DNA from: UMGS1124 sp045541255
Lineage (GTDB): Bacteria > Bacillota_I > Bacilli_A > RF39 > UBA660
NCBI GenBank assembly: GCA_045541255.1
Contig: JAZQIU010000057.1
Coordinates: forward strand, 1-54,484
Direction: 5' to 3'
DNA length: 54,484 bases
A program made the position numbers and the translations under genes. How positions within the stretch are numbered: the first letter of the stretch is position 1; each line of letters begins with the position of its first letter. Positions 23,688 through 31,776 of this stretch are shown piece after piece. The notes under the pieces are model-generated. The model was given only the letters and a program-made list of their open reading frames with translations. It did not search any database and was not told the origin of the DNA.

Positions 23688-25413
23688 AATTTTTATTTAT
23701 TTCTGCTTCATAAAGCTGTTTATATTTTTTAGATTTTTTTAATAGTTCTTTATGAGTTCCTTCTGCTTCTATTTTACCATTATCTAAGAATAATATTCTA
23801 TCACTATTTATAATAGTAGATAATCGATGCGCTATTATTAAAATTGTATATTCATTTTTCATATTGTCTATTGCTTTTTGTATGCTGGTTTGGGTTTCAT
23901 TATCTAGAGCGCTTGTAGCTTCATCAAATAAAATTATTTCTGTTTTTTGTACTAAAGCACGTGCGATTGCTAATCTTTGTTTTTGTCCTCCGGATAAGTT
24001 TATACCACCCTCTCCTATTATCGTCTCATATTTGTCAGGCAAGCTCATAATAAATTCATCTAAACATGCAACTTTACATGCTTCAAACATTTCTTCATCC
24101 GTTAAATCTTCTTTAACTAATTTGAAGTTATCTCTTATACTTACATTAAAGATATATGGGTTTTGATTAATAATAGTGATATTGCTTCTTATTGATTCTC
24201 TATCCAGATCGTTAATATCAATGCCATCGATAGTTATAATCCCAGAATCAGCTTTATACATTTTACATAATAAATTAAATATAGTTGTTTTCCCTGCTCC
24301 ACTTTTTCCGACGAATGCCACAGTTTCGTTTGCATTTACTTTAAAACTGAGATTTTTTAGAACATTATCTTTCTCGTAAGAAAAATTAACATTTTTAAAT
24401 TCAAAATTGCCTTCTACTTTATCAAGGTGAGTTGTTCCAAACTCTTCTTTTTTAAATTCTTCACTATTTATTATTGCAAAAATTCTTGATGAAGATAAAT
24501 TAAAGTCTTTAACTTTATCTAGAAGCATTCCAATATAATCTACAATAGACGGTATTCTAAATGCATAATTATGAATTATTAGAGCAGATGCAATTTCAAG
24601 AGAGTTGTTTGTGATTAAGTATACTAATAATATTATTAATAATAAGTCGTTTAAATCTCTTGTAAAACCGTTTAATAATCTAAATTTTCTATCACTATCT
24701 TGCATTTCGTATCTTGTTTCATTTAGATCAATAATCCTACTTTTTAGATTTCTCATAAAACTTTCTTCGGAGTTTAACATTTTTATATCCCTAACCCCTC
24801 TTACGATTTCTCCGACAAAACCAGAAACTTTTTCATTTTTCTTTCTAAATATTTTATCTTTTTCTGTATATAATTTTACTCTACTATTTTCTATAATATA
24901 TAAAATTATTGTAATAACAATTAAATATAAAAACACTATTTTATTAATTATAAATACTGCTCCAAATATACCAATATCAATAATAATGTTGGCTATATAA
25001 ATATTTAATACATTAAAAATATCTGCTAGTCTACTAGTGTCATTAGTTAAACGTTGTATAAAAACTCCGCTACTATTATTATCGATAACTTTGTTTTCTA
25101 ATTTTAATATATTTTTCCCTAAATCAGTTTGTATTTTGGTGAAAGTTTCTCTATAAATTACTTGAGCGTAATATCTAGCATTATAATTAACTAAGTTCCT
25201 AATATTTTCTATTATAAATATTGCAACACTCATTAAAATAAGTTGATAGAAACTATTTTCAGTTAAATATATAATAATTTTGGCGCTTAAAATAGGTACA
25301 ACCAAACTTATAATTATATTTAAAACGTTCGCTATAATATATTTTATTAATAATGATTTTTGTTCTTTGGCATAAATCCAAGCAAACTTTAAATTTTTCC
25401 ATAATTCTTTCAT
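23686..25413 (-). CDS. ABC exporter, fused permease and ATPase (half-transporter)
   Basis: 575 residues. Residues 1-320 contain six membrane helices of the type I exporter fold; 330-575 form the nucleotide-binding domain with Walker A GKSGAGKTT, Q-loop NQNPYIF, signature LSGGQKQR, Walker B IILFDEATSALD and switch HRL. One polypeptide of this kind works as a homodimer or with a partner gene, but no second half-transporter is adjacent, so a homodimer is likely. The substrate (lipid, drug or peptide) cannot be told. GGTGAT precedes ATG 25413. It lies downstream of tRNA-Met, separated by a terminator. Confidence 0.92.
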   Translation of the reverse strand: MKELWKNLKFAWIYAKEQKSLLIKYIIANVLNIIISLVVPILSAKIIIYLTENSFYQLILMSVAIFIIENIRNLVNYNARYYAQVIYRETFTKIQTDLGKNILKLENKVIDNNSSGVFIQRLTNDTSRLADIFNVLNIYIANIIIDIGIFGAVFIINKIVFLYLIVITIILYIIENSRVKLYTEKDKIFRKKNEKVSGFVGEIVRGVRDIKMLNSEESFMRNLKSRIIDLNETRYEMQDSDRKFRLLNGFTRDLNDLLLIILLVYLITNNSLEIASALIIHNYAFRIPSIVDYIGMLLDKVKDFNLSSSRIFAIINSEEFKKEEFGTTHLDKVEGNFEFKNVNFSYEKDNVLKNLSFKVNANETVAFVGKSGAGKTTIFNLLCKMYKADSGIITIDGIDINDLDRESIRSNITIINQNPYIFNVSIRDNFKLVKEDLTDEEMFEACKVACLDEFIMSLPDKYETIIGEGGINLSGGQKQRLAIARALVQKTEIILFDEATSALDNETQTSIQKAIDNMKNEYTILIIAHRLSTIINSDRILFLDNGKIEAEGTHKELLKKSKKYKQLYEAEINKN

Positions 25414-25470
25414 TGTATCACCACTTTTTAATACTTATTAAGTATACCATATAACACAACTTTATAAAAC

Positions 25471-25493
25471 AAAAAAACTAGATTGCTCTAGTT
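25471..25493 (-). terminator. Terminator of tRNA-Met
   Basis: Minus strand AACTAGA, loop GCAA, TCTAGTT, then a run of T; ten bases beyond the CCA end. Confidence 0.88.
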
Positions 25494-25502
25494 AATTCAA
25501 AA

Positions 25503-25579
25503 TGGTAGCGGCGGAGAGGGTCGAACTCCCGACCTACCGGGTATGAACCGGTCGCTCTAGCCAACTGAGCTACACCGCC
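25503..25579 (-). tRNA. tRNA-Met (CAT), elongator type
   Basis: A 77-base cloverleaf with encoded CCA. The acceptor GGCGGTG pairs with CGCCGCT using G1-U72 and U6-G67 wobbles. The D-arm is GCTC..GAGC, the anticodon loop TTCATAC gives CAT, and the T-arm is GGGAG-TTCGACC-CTCTC. Position 1-72 is paired and the start GGCGGTGTAGCTCAG matches bacterial elongator tRNA-Met, not the initiator (C1-A72 mismatch) and not the lysidine-modified tRNA-Ile2. Confidence 0.96.
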
Positions 25580-25596
25580 ATTTCAAATGCATTATT

Positions 25597-25625
25597 AATA
25601 TATCATATAAATATTTAGTTTGCAA
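25597..25625 (-). promoter_or_regulatory. Promoter of tRNA-Met
   Basis: Minus strand TTGCAA (25620-25625), 17-bp spacer, TGA-TATATT (TATATT 25597-25602), about 11 bases from the expected start. Confidence 0.75.
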
Positions 25626-25648
25626 TACTAAAAATGCATTTTTTAAAT

Positions 25649-26293
25649 TTATTTTATGTAATAAGAATTTATTGTTTTGGATAATTCTAATAATTTACCT
25701 TTTCTATTTAAATAATTTGGATGATATGTATAATGTATATTTTTTGTTTCATCTATTAATAACATTTCTGCTGGCGTTGGATATAAATTTACTAATGATG
25801 AATTAATATATTTTAAAAATTCTTGTATTATTTCATAATATGGGTTGTTGGGTCCAGTAACCATAACAATCATATTTGGTTTAAATAAATTATATAGAAA
25901 TTCTAAATTTTCTAAACTTTTTTCTTCTAATAGTTCAGTAATTATTGGTGTGCCTTTTTCTTCATATCTTCCACATATTAAAGCGTTGGACCAAACTATA
26001 TCTGTTAAATTTTCATTTTCTTTATCTCGTATTAATTTTATAAATCTCCAAAAATCTCTATTAGATGCACCATTTTTTAAAAAATTTAAATAACATTCTT
26101 CTAACTTATCTATTTTTGGACTTAATTCCCATCCATTTGTTTCTTGACCTATATACATTATTCTTTTTTGTGATTTTAATTTTTTTAGATACTCTGTATT
26201 ACTTGATACTAGTAATGGATTAGATAAATTACAATTTAATATTGTTTCTCGTAATGAATTTAAGATTTCTATATTATGTTCTCTTAATTCCAT
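25649..26293 (-). CDS. Uracil-DNA-glycosylase-like fold protein (tentative)
   Basis: 214 residues, soluble. The blocks RIMYIGQETNGWE, DIVWSNALICGRY, PNMIVMVTGPNNPYY and IHYTYHPNYLNRKG follow the order of uracil-DNA-glycosylase-superfamily motifs: a GQxP-like first loop, a WxN strand, a central strand with Pro/Asn, and a late H-P loop. Key catalytic residues of classical UDG are not clearly matched (GQET instead of GQDP), so activity is uncertain. GGGGGAT precedes ATG 26293. It lies between rpmF and tRNA-Met. It could equally be an uncharacterised family with this fold. Confidence 0.4.
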   Translation of the reverse strand: MELREHNIEILNSLRETILNCNLSNPLLVSSNTEYLKKLKSQKRIMYIGQETNGWELSPKIDKLEECYLNFLKNGASNRDFWRFIKLIRDKENENLTDIVWSNALICGRYEEKGTPIITELLEEKSLENLEFLYNLFKPNMIVMVTGPNNPYYEIIQEFLKYINSSLVNLYPTPAEMLLIDETKNIHYTYHPNYLNRKGKLLELSKTINSYYIK

Positions 26294-26314
26294 ATAATCC
26301 CCCTTTTTTAAAAT

Positions 26315-26338
26315 AAAAAAGCCTTAATATGGGCTTTT
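26315..26338 (-). terminator. Terminator of yneF-yceD-rpmF
   Basis: Minus strand AAAAGCC, loop, GGCTTTTTT; it directly follows the rpmF stop codon. Confidence 0.8.
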
Positions 26339-26340
26339 AA

Positions 26341-26532
26341 TTATTCATTTTCTTTTTTAGAAACTTTTATAACTTCTTTTCCTTTATAATTACCACATTC
26401 AGTACATGCTCTATGAGGTCTTATAGCTGCACCACATTTTGTACAAGTAGTCATTCCTGGTAATTCTTTCTTTAAATGTGTACGACGCATTCTCTTTTTA
26501 GTTTTACTAGTTCTTCTAAATGGAACTGCCAT
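26341..26532 (-). CDS. rpmF: 50S ribosomal protein bL32
   Basis: 63 residues. The start MAVPFRRTSKTKKRMRRTH is the family signature. The zinc ribbon has all four cysteines: CTKCGAA and CTECGNY. The presence of Cys shows the zinc-binding C+ form. GGAAGGAG precedes the ATG. It follows yceD by 18 bases, the widespread yceD-rpmF arrangement. Confidence 0.97.
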   Translation of the reverse strand: MAVPFRRTSKTKKRMRRTHLKKELPGMTTCTKCGAAIRPHRACTECGNYKGKEVIKVSKKENE

Positions 26533-26550
26533 ATTATCACTCCTTCCTCG

Positions 26551-26964
26551 TTATTCGCTAATTAATTCCCATCCATCCCCAGATGTGTTGGAAGGTTTTA
26601 CACACTCAGCCACAACACGAATGGGAATTTCCAATACAATATTCTCCCATAAAATTGAAGATATTTCAAGTGTATTTTTATTATTTTTATAAATTTCCAC
26701 GAATTTTCCAATACTTTCTTCAATATCTGTTTCAAATTCATATTCTACATCTTGTAATGTGACTGCACATGGTAAAATCATTAACCCTTTTATATTTAAT
26801 TCTAAATTAATATTATCTTCAAAGTCTATTTCTACTATTCCAGAAACATGAATGTTTTTTAAATCTCTTATTTCAGTATTTTTATAACATTCACTATCTA
26901 AAGAAATATCTTCATCTATATTAATTTTGCTAAATCTATTTAAATAATTTAAATCTAACTTCAT
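26551..26964 (-). CDS. yceD: YceD/DUF177 family protein
   Basis: 137 residues, DUF177 family, found almost everywhere upstream of rpmF; in plants and E. coli members are linked to 23S rRNA processing. The central block VEIDFEDNINLELNIKGLMILPCAVTLQ contains the conserved Cys after Pro, and the C-terminal DGWELIS is a shortened form of the usual WxxL end. Many homologues are about 170 residues, so the protein is compact. Its ATG directly follows the yneF stop, implying coupling. Confidence 0.88.
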   Translation of the reverse strand: MKLDLNYLNRFSKINIDEDISLDSECYKNTEIRDLKNIHVSGIVEIDFEDNINLELNIKGLMILPCAVTLQDVEYEFETDIEESIGKFVEIYKNNKNTLEISSILWENIVLEIPIRVVAECVKPSNTSGDGWELISE

Positions 26965-26965
26965 A

Positions 26966-27175
26966 TTACATCATTTTATTCATTTGTTGCATTAGTTGTT
27001 TTACTTGTTTTTGACTTGGTTTTCTACCCATTCCACTCATTAAAGTTTCTATCATTTTTTCATTTATTGGTGGGTTTTTCTTAAAATATTTTTGCATATA
27101 ACTTTTAGCAATTAAAAAGCCTGTTATCGCGCCAATAATTAATCCAACAAGTACTAATAATATATCTTGTAACAT
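26966..27175 (-). CDS. yneF: YneF/UPF0154 family membrane protein
   Basis: 69 residues. One N-terminal membrane helix (LLVLVGLIIGAITGFLIAKS) is followed by a basic, Met/Gln-rich cytoplasmic part (KKNPPINEKMIETLMSGMG, then RKPSQKQVKQLMQQMNK). That tail is the UPF0154 signature. Function is unknown in all organisms. GGAGGAG is spaced for ATG 27175; upstream in-frame codons overlap the site. It leads yneF-yceD-rpmF. Confidence 0.9.
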   Translation of the reverse strand: MLQDILLVLVGLIIGAITGFLIAKSYMQKYFKKNPPINEKMIETLMSGMGRKPSQKQVKQLMQQMNKMM

Positions 27176-27195
27176 TATCATCACTCCTCCATTTA

Positions 27196-27224
27196 ATTAT
27201 ACTAAATAATCTTGATATATACAA
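27196..27224 (-). promoter_or_regulatory. Promoter of yneF-yceD-rpmF
   Basis: Minus strand TTGTAT (27219-27224), 17-bp spacer, TATAAT (27196-27201). Confidence 0.7.
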
Positions 27225-27236
27225 GAAATTATTCTT

Positions 27237-27671
27237 TTATATCACTTTAGATTTTATTCTATTATCATAACTTTTATTATAAAAATAACATATACTATTT
27301 TTAAAATCACATATAAAAAGCCTATTAATTAGGTTTGTTATAAAAATATTATCTTCTATATTTGATTTAATTTTTATGTGACTTATATTTATTATCATTT
27401 TGCTTTCTTCACCAGTAAAATAATTATGATACATATGTATACTTTTAAATTTTGTATATCCTTCATTATTATTTAATTTTTCATAAAAATATTTATTAAA
27501 AAAATCTTTATTTATTGGTATACATATTTCTTTAAATAAATTAAATGGGATACTTATATCATTTCTTTTGTATGTGTATATACTATTTAAAAGAATATAG
27601 ATGTTATGGGGTTTATTTTCTGCGGTTTTAATGTAATTTTCAGCTAATTTAAACACATAAAAAGTTCTCAT
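27237..27671 (-). CDS. SirA-like protein (tentative sporulation inhibitor of replication)
   Basis: 144 residues, close to the 148 of Bacillus SirA, which binds DnaA domain I and blocks replication at sporulation onset. The layout is similar: an N-terminal aromatic strand (MRTFYVFKLAENYI), a middle helical part (FNLFKEICIPINK), and a late strand-helix block ending FICDFKNSICYFYNK where SirA has an aromatic/acidic FxxxDF motif. Sequence identity to Bacillus SirA is low by eye, so this is a fold-level suggestion. It follows helD by 38 bases. GGTGAT precedes ATG 27671. sigK and the SpoIIM-like gene make a sporulation role plausible. Confidence 0.4.
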   Translation of the reverse strand: MRTFYVFKLAENYIKTAENKPHNIYILLNSIYTYKRNDISIPFNLFKEICIPINKDFFNKYFYEKLNNNEGYTKFKSIHMYHNYFTGEESKMIINISHIKIKSNIEDNIFITNLINRLFICDFKNSICYFYNKSYDNRIKSKVI

Positions 27672-27709
27672 GTAATATCACCATTAATATTATATTGAGA
27701 ACTGTTTGT

Positions 27710-29734
27710 TTAATTTGTCGAATTAAATATTATAAGTTCATGTTGTGCACGTGTTACTGCTACATAATATAAATATCTATCTTTATCGAAATTATTTATA
27801 ATTATTACAGAATCAAATTCTAATCCTTTAGCAGCATAAGCAGGAATAATTATTAAATTCTTATTAAAGTTTTCTGTATTTATATCTACTAGATTAATAT
27901 TTTCTATATGTTCATTAATATTTTTATAAATATCTTCAGCTTCGTCAATGCTTTTTGTTATTATAGCTAAATTGTTATATTTAGTTTTTAATCTATTTAT
28001 TTCATCTATTAATGATTTATAATTTAATATTTTATATTCTTTAACTGGAATGTTATTTTCCCTTCTTACTGCACAAGCATGATTCAGTGCTAATATCTTA
28101 TTGCTATAATCTATTATTTCTTTGCTAGATCTATAGGTTTTAGTAAGTTCTAAATATTTTGTGTTATTATTAAATATAGAACTTAAGATATTTAAGCTGA
28201 CATATTTATAAAATGGATTAATAGTCTGATTTATATCTCCTAATATAGTAAAATTAGCGTTTTTAAATAGTTTTTTAATGATTTTATATTGCAAGTAAGT
28301 ATAATCCTGCGCTTCATCTATAACTACTAATTTAGTACTTACTTTATAAGGTATATCAGTTAATAAAAATTTAAGATATATAAATAAACTAGCATCTTCG
28401 TAATTTAATACTTTTTTATTTAGATTTTTTATATTTTCATTTCTATTAAAATATCCATTGTATGCATTTAAGAATTCTTGACTATCAAAAAATTCTTTAT
28501 AAAGGTCTTTTATATTAGTGGTAACATTTATAGATTTTAAGAGAAGTGATTTTATTCTAATTTGATCTTGTTTTTTACCTTTAAAATATTTATTATTAAT
28601 TTTTTCTGCAATGTAATCAAATCTTACAAATAAGTTAAATTTATCATATCTTGATTTTAATAAATTATTTAATTCATTTTTATCAATTATAGTTTCTTTA
28701 TATTCTATATCTTTGGTAAAGCTGCAGAGATTAGTAATAGTTTTTGCATAATTTTCTATTATAGGTACAATTTCATCGTTTAGTTTAAATTTTATTAAAT
28801 CGTTGTTTTGATATTCATTTTTATAGTATCTTGCTAAAAACATTGAATAAGGTTCCACTCTCCAATATTCCTTTATATATGTTGATGCAAATTCGTGAAA
28901 AGTAGTAATTAAGGTATTGTCTTCTCCTAATTCCGGTAATACATTTGATATATATTCTTGAAATATATTATTCGGAGAAAAGATTAATACATTATTACTA
29001 TTTAAATATTCGATTTTATAAAGTAAATATGCTATTCTGTGCAGTGCTACACTTGTTTTTCCACTACCTGCTATTCCCTGAACAATCAAATTATTTGTTT
29101 TATCATCTCTAATAACTAAATTTTGTTCTTTTTGGATAGTGTTAACAATATTTTTCATATGTTCACTACTATTTTCTTTTAATACATTTTGTAATACCTC
29201 ATCGTCGATATTTATAGTAGTATCAAATACGTTGTCTAATTTTGCATCATTTATTTGATATTGACGTTTTAAAGTGATTTTACCATCTATTCTACCTTCA
29301 GGCGCTATGTAATATGCATCTTCTACTCCGAAGTCATAAAACATAGAGCATATTGGACTACGCCAGTCATATACGTAATAATTTAAATCTTTTTCTACGT
29401 TTGTAATACCAATATAAACTTCATTTTTGCCTTCATTACTCTCAAAGTCTATTCTTGCAAAATAAGGCTTATTTTGTATTTGGTATAATTTCTTAAACTT
29501 TTTGGCTTTTTGTTCAAGAAAGAATACTTCCATATCATTAGATGTGCGCAATGTTTTCATTTCAGCCGGATCTAATTCCGCCCTATTGTCCCACATCATC
29601 ATTTGAAACTCTCGAAGTTTTGTTTCCTTATCATAAAGATCTGTACTAAGATTTGATATTTCATTTCTTATAATATCAATAGTACTTTCAAGTTTGTTGT
29701 TTTCAAGTATAAGATCACTTTTCGATATTCCCAT
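27710..29734 (-). CDS. helD: HelD-type RNA polymerase recycling ATPase (UvrD-like superfamily 1)
   Basis: 674 residues against 774 for Bacillus HelD. The N-terminus is a long charged coiled coil (about 5-60), the arm inserted into the RNA polymerase secondary channel. Then comes YYVYDWRSPICSMFYDFG, the HelD-specific segment, Walker A GIAGSGKTSVALHR at about 219-232, the helicase motif VIDEAQDYTYLQY, LGDINQTINP, and the C-terminal YVAVTRAQHELIIF. This combination separates HelD from UvrD/PcrA/Rep. HelD releases stalled RNA polymerase from nucleic acids. GGAGGT precedes ATG 29734, and a 17-bp-spaced promoter lies just upstream. Confidence 0.9.
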   Translation of the reverse strand: MGISKSDLILENNKLESTIDIIRNEISNLSTDLYDKETKLREFQMMMWDNRAELDPAEMKTLRTSNDMEVFFLEQKAKKFKKLYQIQNKPYFARIDFESNEGKNEVYIGITNVEKDLNYYVYDWRSPICSMFYDFGVEDAYYIAPEGRIDGKITLKRQYQINDAKLDNVFDTTINIDDEVLQNVLKENSSEHMKNIVNTIQKEQNLVIRDDKTNNLIVQGIAGSGKTSVALHRIAYLLYKIEYLNSNNVLIFSPNNIFQEYISNVLPELGEDNTLITTFHEFASTYIKEYWRVEPYSMFLARYYKNEYQNNDLIKFKLNDEIVPIIENYAKTITNLCSFTKDIEYKETIIDKNELNNLLKSRYDKFNLFVRFDYIAEKINNKYFKGKKQDQIRIKSLLLKSINVTTNIKDLYKEFFDSQEFLNAYNGYFNRNENIKNLNKKVLNYEDASLFIYLKFLLTDIPYKVSTKLVVIDEAQDYTYLQYKIIKKLFKNANFTILGDINQTINPFYKYVSLNILSSIFNNNTKYLELTKTYRSSKEIIDYSNKILALNHACAVRRENNIPVKEYKILNYKSLIDEINRLKTKYNNLAIITKSIDEAEDIYKNINEHIENINLVDINTENFNKNLIIIPAYAAKGLEFDSVIIINNFDKDRYLYYVAVTRAQHELIIFNSTN

Positions 29735-29776
29735 TTTACCTCCAAATATCTTTTTCTTTAAAAACTAAGCAAATCA

Positions 29777-29805
29777 ATAGTATCACATTTATGAATTTAT
29801 TGCAA
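29777..29805 (-). promoter_or_regulatory. Promoter of helD, sharing its -35 box with the divergent promoter
   Basis: Minus strand TTGCAA (29800-29805), 17-bp spacer, extended TGA-TACTAT (TACTAT 29777-29782). TTGCAA is its own reverse complement. Confidence 0.75.
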
Positions 29806-29828
29806 TTAAAATATTTAATTTATATAAT
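29800..29828 (+). promoter_or_regulatory. Promoter of the HAD phosphatase gene, sharing its -35 box with helD
   Basis: TTGCAA (29800-29805), 17-bp spacer, TATAAT (29823-29828). The same six base pairs form the -35 box on both strands. Confidence 0.75.
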
Positions 29829-29849
29829 ATATAATGGATGTGGTTAAAT

Positions 29850-30659
29850 ATGAGGAATGAATTAAATGTAAAAATTGCTTTTTTTGATATAGATGGTACT
29901 TTAACTAATAGTAGACAAGAATTAAATAACAATACAATCGAAACTTTACAGAAAGCGCATGAAAAAGGTATAGAAATTGTATTATGTTCAGGAAGAACCA
30001 ATACTTATGTATGCAATTATTTAAAACAAATAAGCGGGGCTAAATATGCTATATCATCTAATGGCGCTGAAATATACGATTTTGAAAATAAAACAAATAT
30101 ATTTGAAAAGAAAATGGATTTTTTAGAAGTTAAATATTTATGGGAGTATTGTAAAAATAATAAATTATCTGTTGTATTAAATACTATTAATGAGAGATTT
30201 GCGAATATATATACACTAAGACCCGATTCTAAAGTTTTTGTAGATAGTATAGATTTTTTAGAAAAAGAAAATATATTCCAAATAGTTATTGCTGATTTTT
30301 ATTATAATAATATGAAACTTTTAGAAGATAAAATAAATGAGTTGGAAAATACTAATATCATAAACTTTTCTCATGATTATTTGAAGAAACTTGAAACAGG
30401 TAATTTATGGTTTGATATTGTAAAAAATAATGTTAATAAAGGAAATGCAATTAAATATTTATTAGAAGAATTAGGAATTGATTCTAAAGATGCAATATGC
30501 TTTGGAGATAGCGTTAATGATATTGATATGTTTAATGAATGTGGTGTAAAAGTTGCTATGGGAAATGCTTTAGATGAAATAAAAAACATTGCTACATATA
30601 TTACTGATACAAACGATAATGATGGTATTACAAAGTTTTTTAATGAACATATTCTTTAA
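29850..30659 (+). CDS. Cof-type HAD-IIB phosphatase
   Basis: 269 residues, cytoplasmic sugar-phosphate or cofactor phosphatase of the haloacid dehalogenase superfamily. Motif I is FFDIDGTLTNS with the Asp nucleophile, motif II LCSGRTN, motif III a Lys in NVNKGNAIKYLLEE, and motif IV CFGDSVNDIDMF. The C2B cap lies between motifs II and III (SSNGAEIYDFENK and following). ATG 29850 is used because the other in-frame ATG (29838) would start almost at the transcription start. The substrate is not predictable within Cof proteins. It ends at a terminator shared with the DHH gene. Confidence 0.92.
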   Translation: MRNELNVKIAFFDIDGTLTNSRQELNNNTIETLQKAHEKGIEIVLCSGRTNTYVCNYLKQISGAKYAISSNGAEIYDFENKTNIFEKKMDFLEVKYLWEYCKNNKLSVVLNTINERFANIYTLRPDSKVFVDSIDFLEKENIFQIVIADFYYNNMKLLEDKINELENTNIINFSHDYLKKLETGNLWFDIVKNNVNKGNAIKYLLEELGIDSKDAICFGDSVNDIDMFNECGVKVAMGNALDEIKNIATYITDTNDNDGITKFFNEHIL

Positions 30660-30666
30660 TATAAAT

Positions 30667-30700
30667 ATAAAAACGAACACAAATTTTGTTCGTTTTATTT
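30667..30700. terminator. Bidirectional terminator between the HAD and DHH genes
   Basis: AAAACGAACA pairs with TGTTCGTTTT, A-run before and TATTTTG after; it serves the converging genes. Confidence 0.88.
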
Positions 30701-31693
30701 TGTTTCTTCGTTATAGAATGTTGGTCTTATAGCTTTTTCTAATTTTTTAGAAATTTCTTCAATATTAGAATCATTTATTTTACTAGCTCCCGAATATACA
30801 TTTCCGCCTCCGTTAAATGTATGCATTATTTTACTTACATCTAATTTTCCTTTTGATCTAGCACTAATAGAAAATTGTTCTTCATCTATTTTCCCTACTG
30901 CAAATGCTGCATCAACTTTGTATCTTAAAAGATAATCAGCAACTTTTGCTAATTCTTCTTTTGTGTATTCAATATCGTCATTAGCTATACAAACTGCAAT
31001 ACTATATGTTATGAAATTTGCTTTACTTACTAAATCTTGAACTTTTCTATCGCTATAAAAATCTTCTTCAAAAAATTCATTAACTTTCATTATATCTGCG
31101 CCTTTGTCCAATAATTTAGATACAAAGCTCATAGTTTTAGAAGATGTATTCTTTGTGTATTTATTTGTATCTAAATATATTCCAGCTAATAAAAAATTTG
31201 CAATTAGAGGACTATATTTTATTTTATATAAACATAATAATTCTGTGATTATTTCTGAAGTGCTAGAAACATTTGGTAATATATATTTATATTCAGTATC
31301 TATAGTTCTTTCATCTTCTTTATGATGATCTATTAGTATTTTAGATTTAAAAGCATCTAAGTATTCATTACAACAAATTAAATAATCTTTATTGACATCT
31401 GTTGTTATTAATAAGTCGTTTTCTGATTTTAAATTTTTATAAGTTTCTAAATTTATTATTGAGATAGTATCTTTTATATCTTCAACCATTTTTTTAATGC
31501 CTGGTTCTATTTTGGTAGGTTCTTCTTCTAAAATAATATATACTGGTTTATTTAATTTTTTTGCTATTAGACTTACACCTATTGCAGAAGCTAAAGCATC
31601 AAAATCAGCATTTTTATGAGGTACAATAAATACTTGATTAACTCGTGCTATTTCTGTATCTAACACAAATTTTAATTCTTTAATATTTTGCAT
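30695..31693 (-). CDS. DHH-DHHA1 phosphodiesterase, GdpP-like catalytic core
   Basis: 332 residues, DHH then DHHA1. Metal motifs are HKNADFDALASAIG (D-x-D), LLITTDVN, LIDHHKED (the DHH) and a late LAGIYLDT. SSTSEIITELL and the C-terminal FNGGGNVYSGAS match the end of GdpP, the c-di-AMP phosphodiesterase. Unlike GdpP it has no membrane helices, PAS or degenerate GGDEF part: the start AGGTGAT-ATG directly precedes the DHH domain. It may cleave c-di-AMP or its pApA product, or short RNA like NrnA. It has its own promoter directly behind the aspS terminator. Confidence 0.85.
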   Translation of the reverse strand: MQNIKELKFVLDTEIARVNQVFIVPHKNADFDALASAIGVSLIAKKLNKPVYIILEEEPTKIEPGIKKMVEDIKDTISIINLETYKNLKSENDLLITTDVNKDYLICCNEYLDAFKSKILIDHHKEDERTIDTEYKYILPNVSSTSEIITELLCLYKIKYSPLIANFLLAGIYLDTNKYTKNTSSKTMSFVSKLLDKGADIMKVNEFFEEDFYSDRKVQDLVSKANFITYSIAVCIANDDIEYTKEELAKVADYLLRYKVDAAFAVGKIDEEQFSISARSKGKLDVSKIMHTFNGGGNVYSGASKINDSNIEEISKKLEKAIRPTFYNEETK

Positions 31694-31714
31694 TATATCA
31701 CCTGCGTATTGAAT

Positions 31715-31743
31715 ATTATATTACTTTTATTTCTAATCGTCAA
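31715..31743 (-). promoter_or_regulatory. Promoter of the DHH phosphodiesterase gene
   Basis: Minus strand TTGACG (31738-31743), 17-bp spacer, TATAAT (31715-31720), starting a few bases after the T-tract of the aspS terminator. Confidence 0.8.
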
Positions 31744-31747
31744 ATTA

Positions 31748-31776
31748 TAAAAAAACAACTAATAAAAGTTGTTTTT
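31748..31776 (-). terminator. Terminator of the hisS-asnS-aspS operon
   Basis: Minus strand AAAACAACT, loop TTTATT, AGTTGTTTT, then T-rich; the arm starts at the aspS stop codon. Confidence 0.9.

Noticed and set aside
25503..25579. Initiator tRNA-fMet or tRNA-Ile2 (CAT)
   Set aside because: Position 1-72 is paired, and the acceptor and D-arm match elongator tRNA-Met, not the other two CAT tRNAs.
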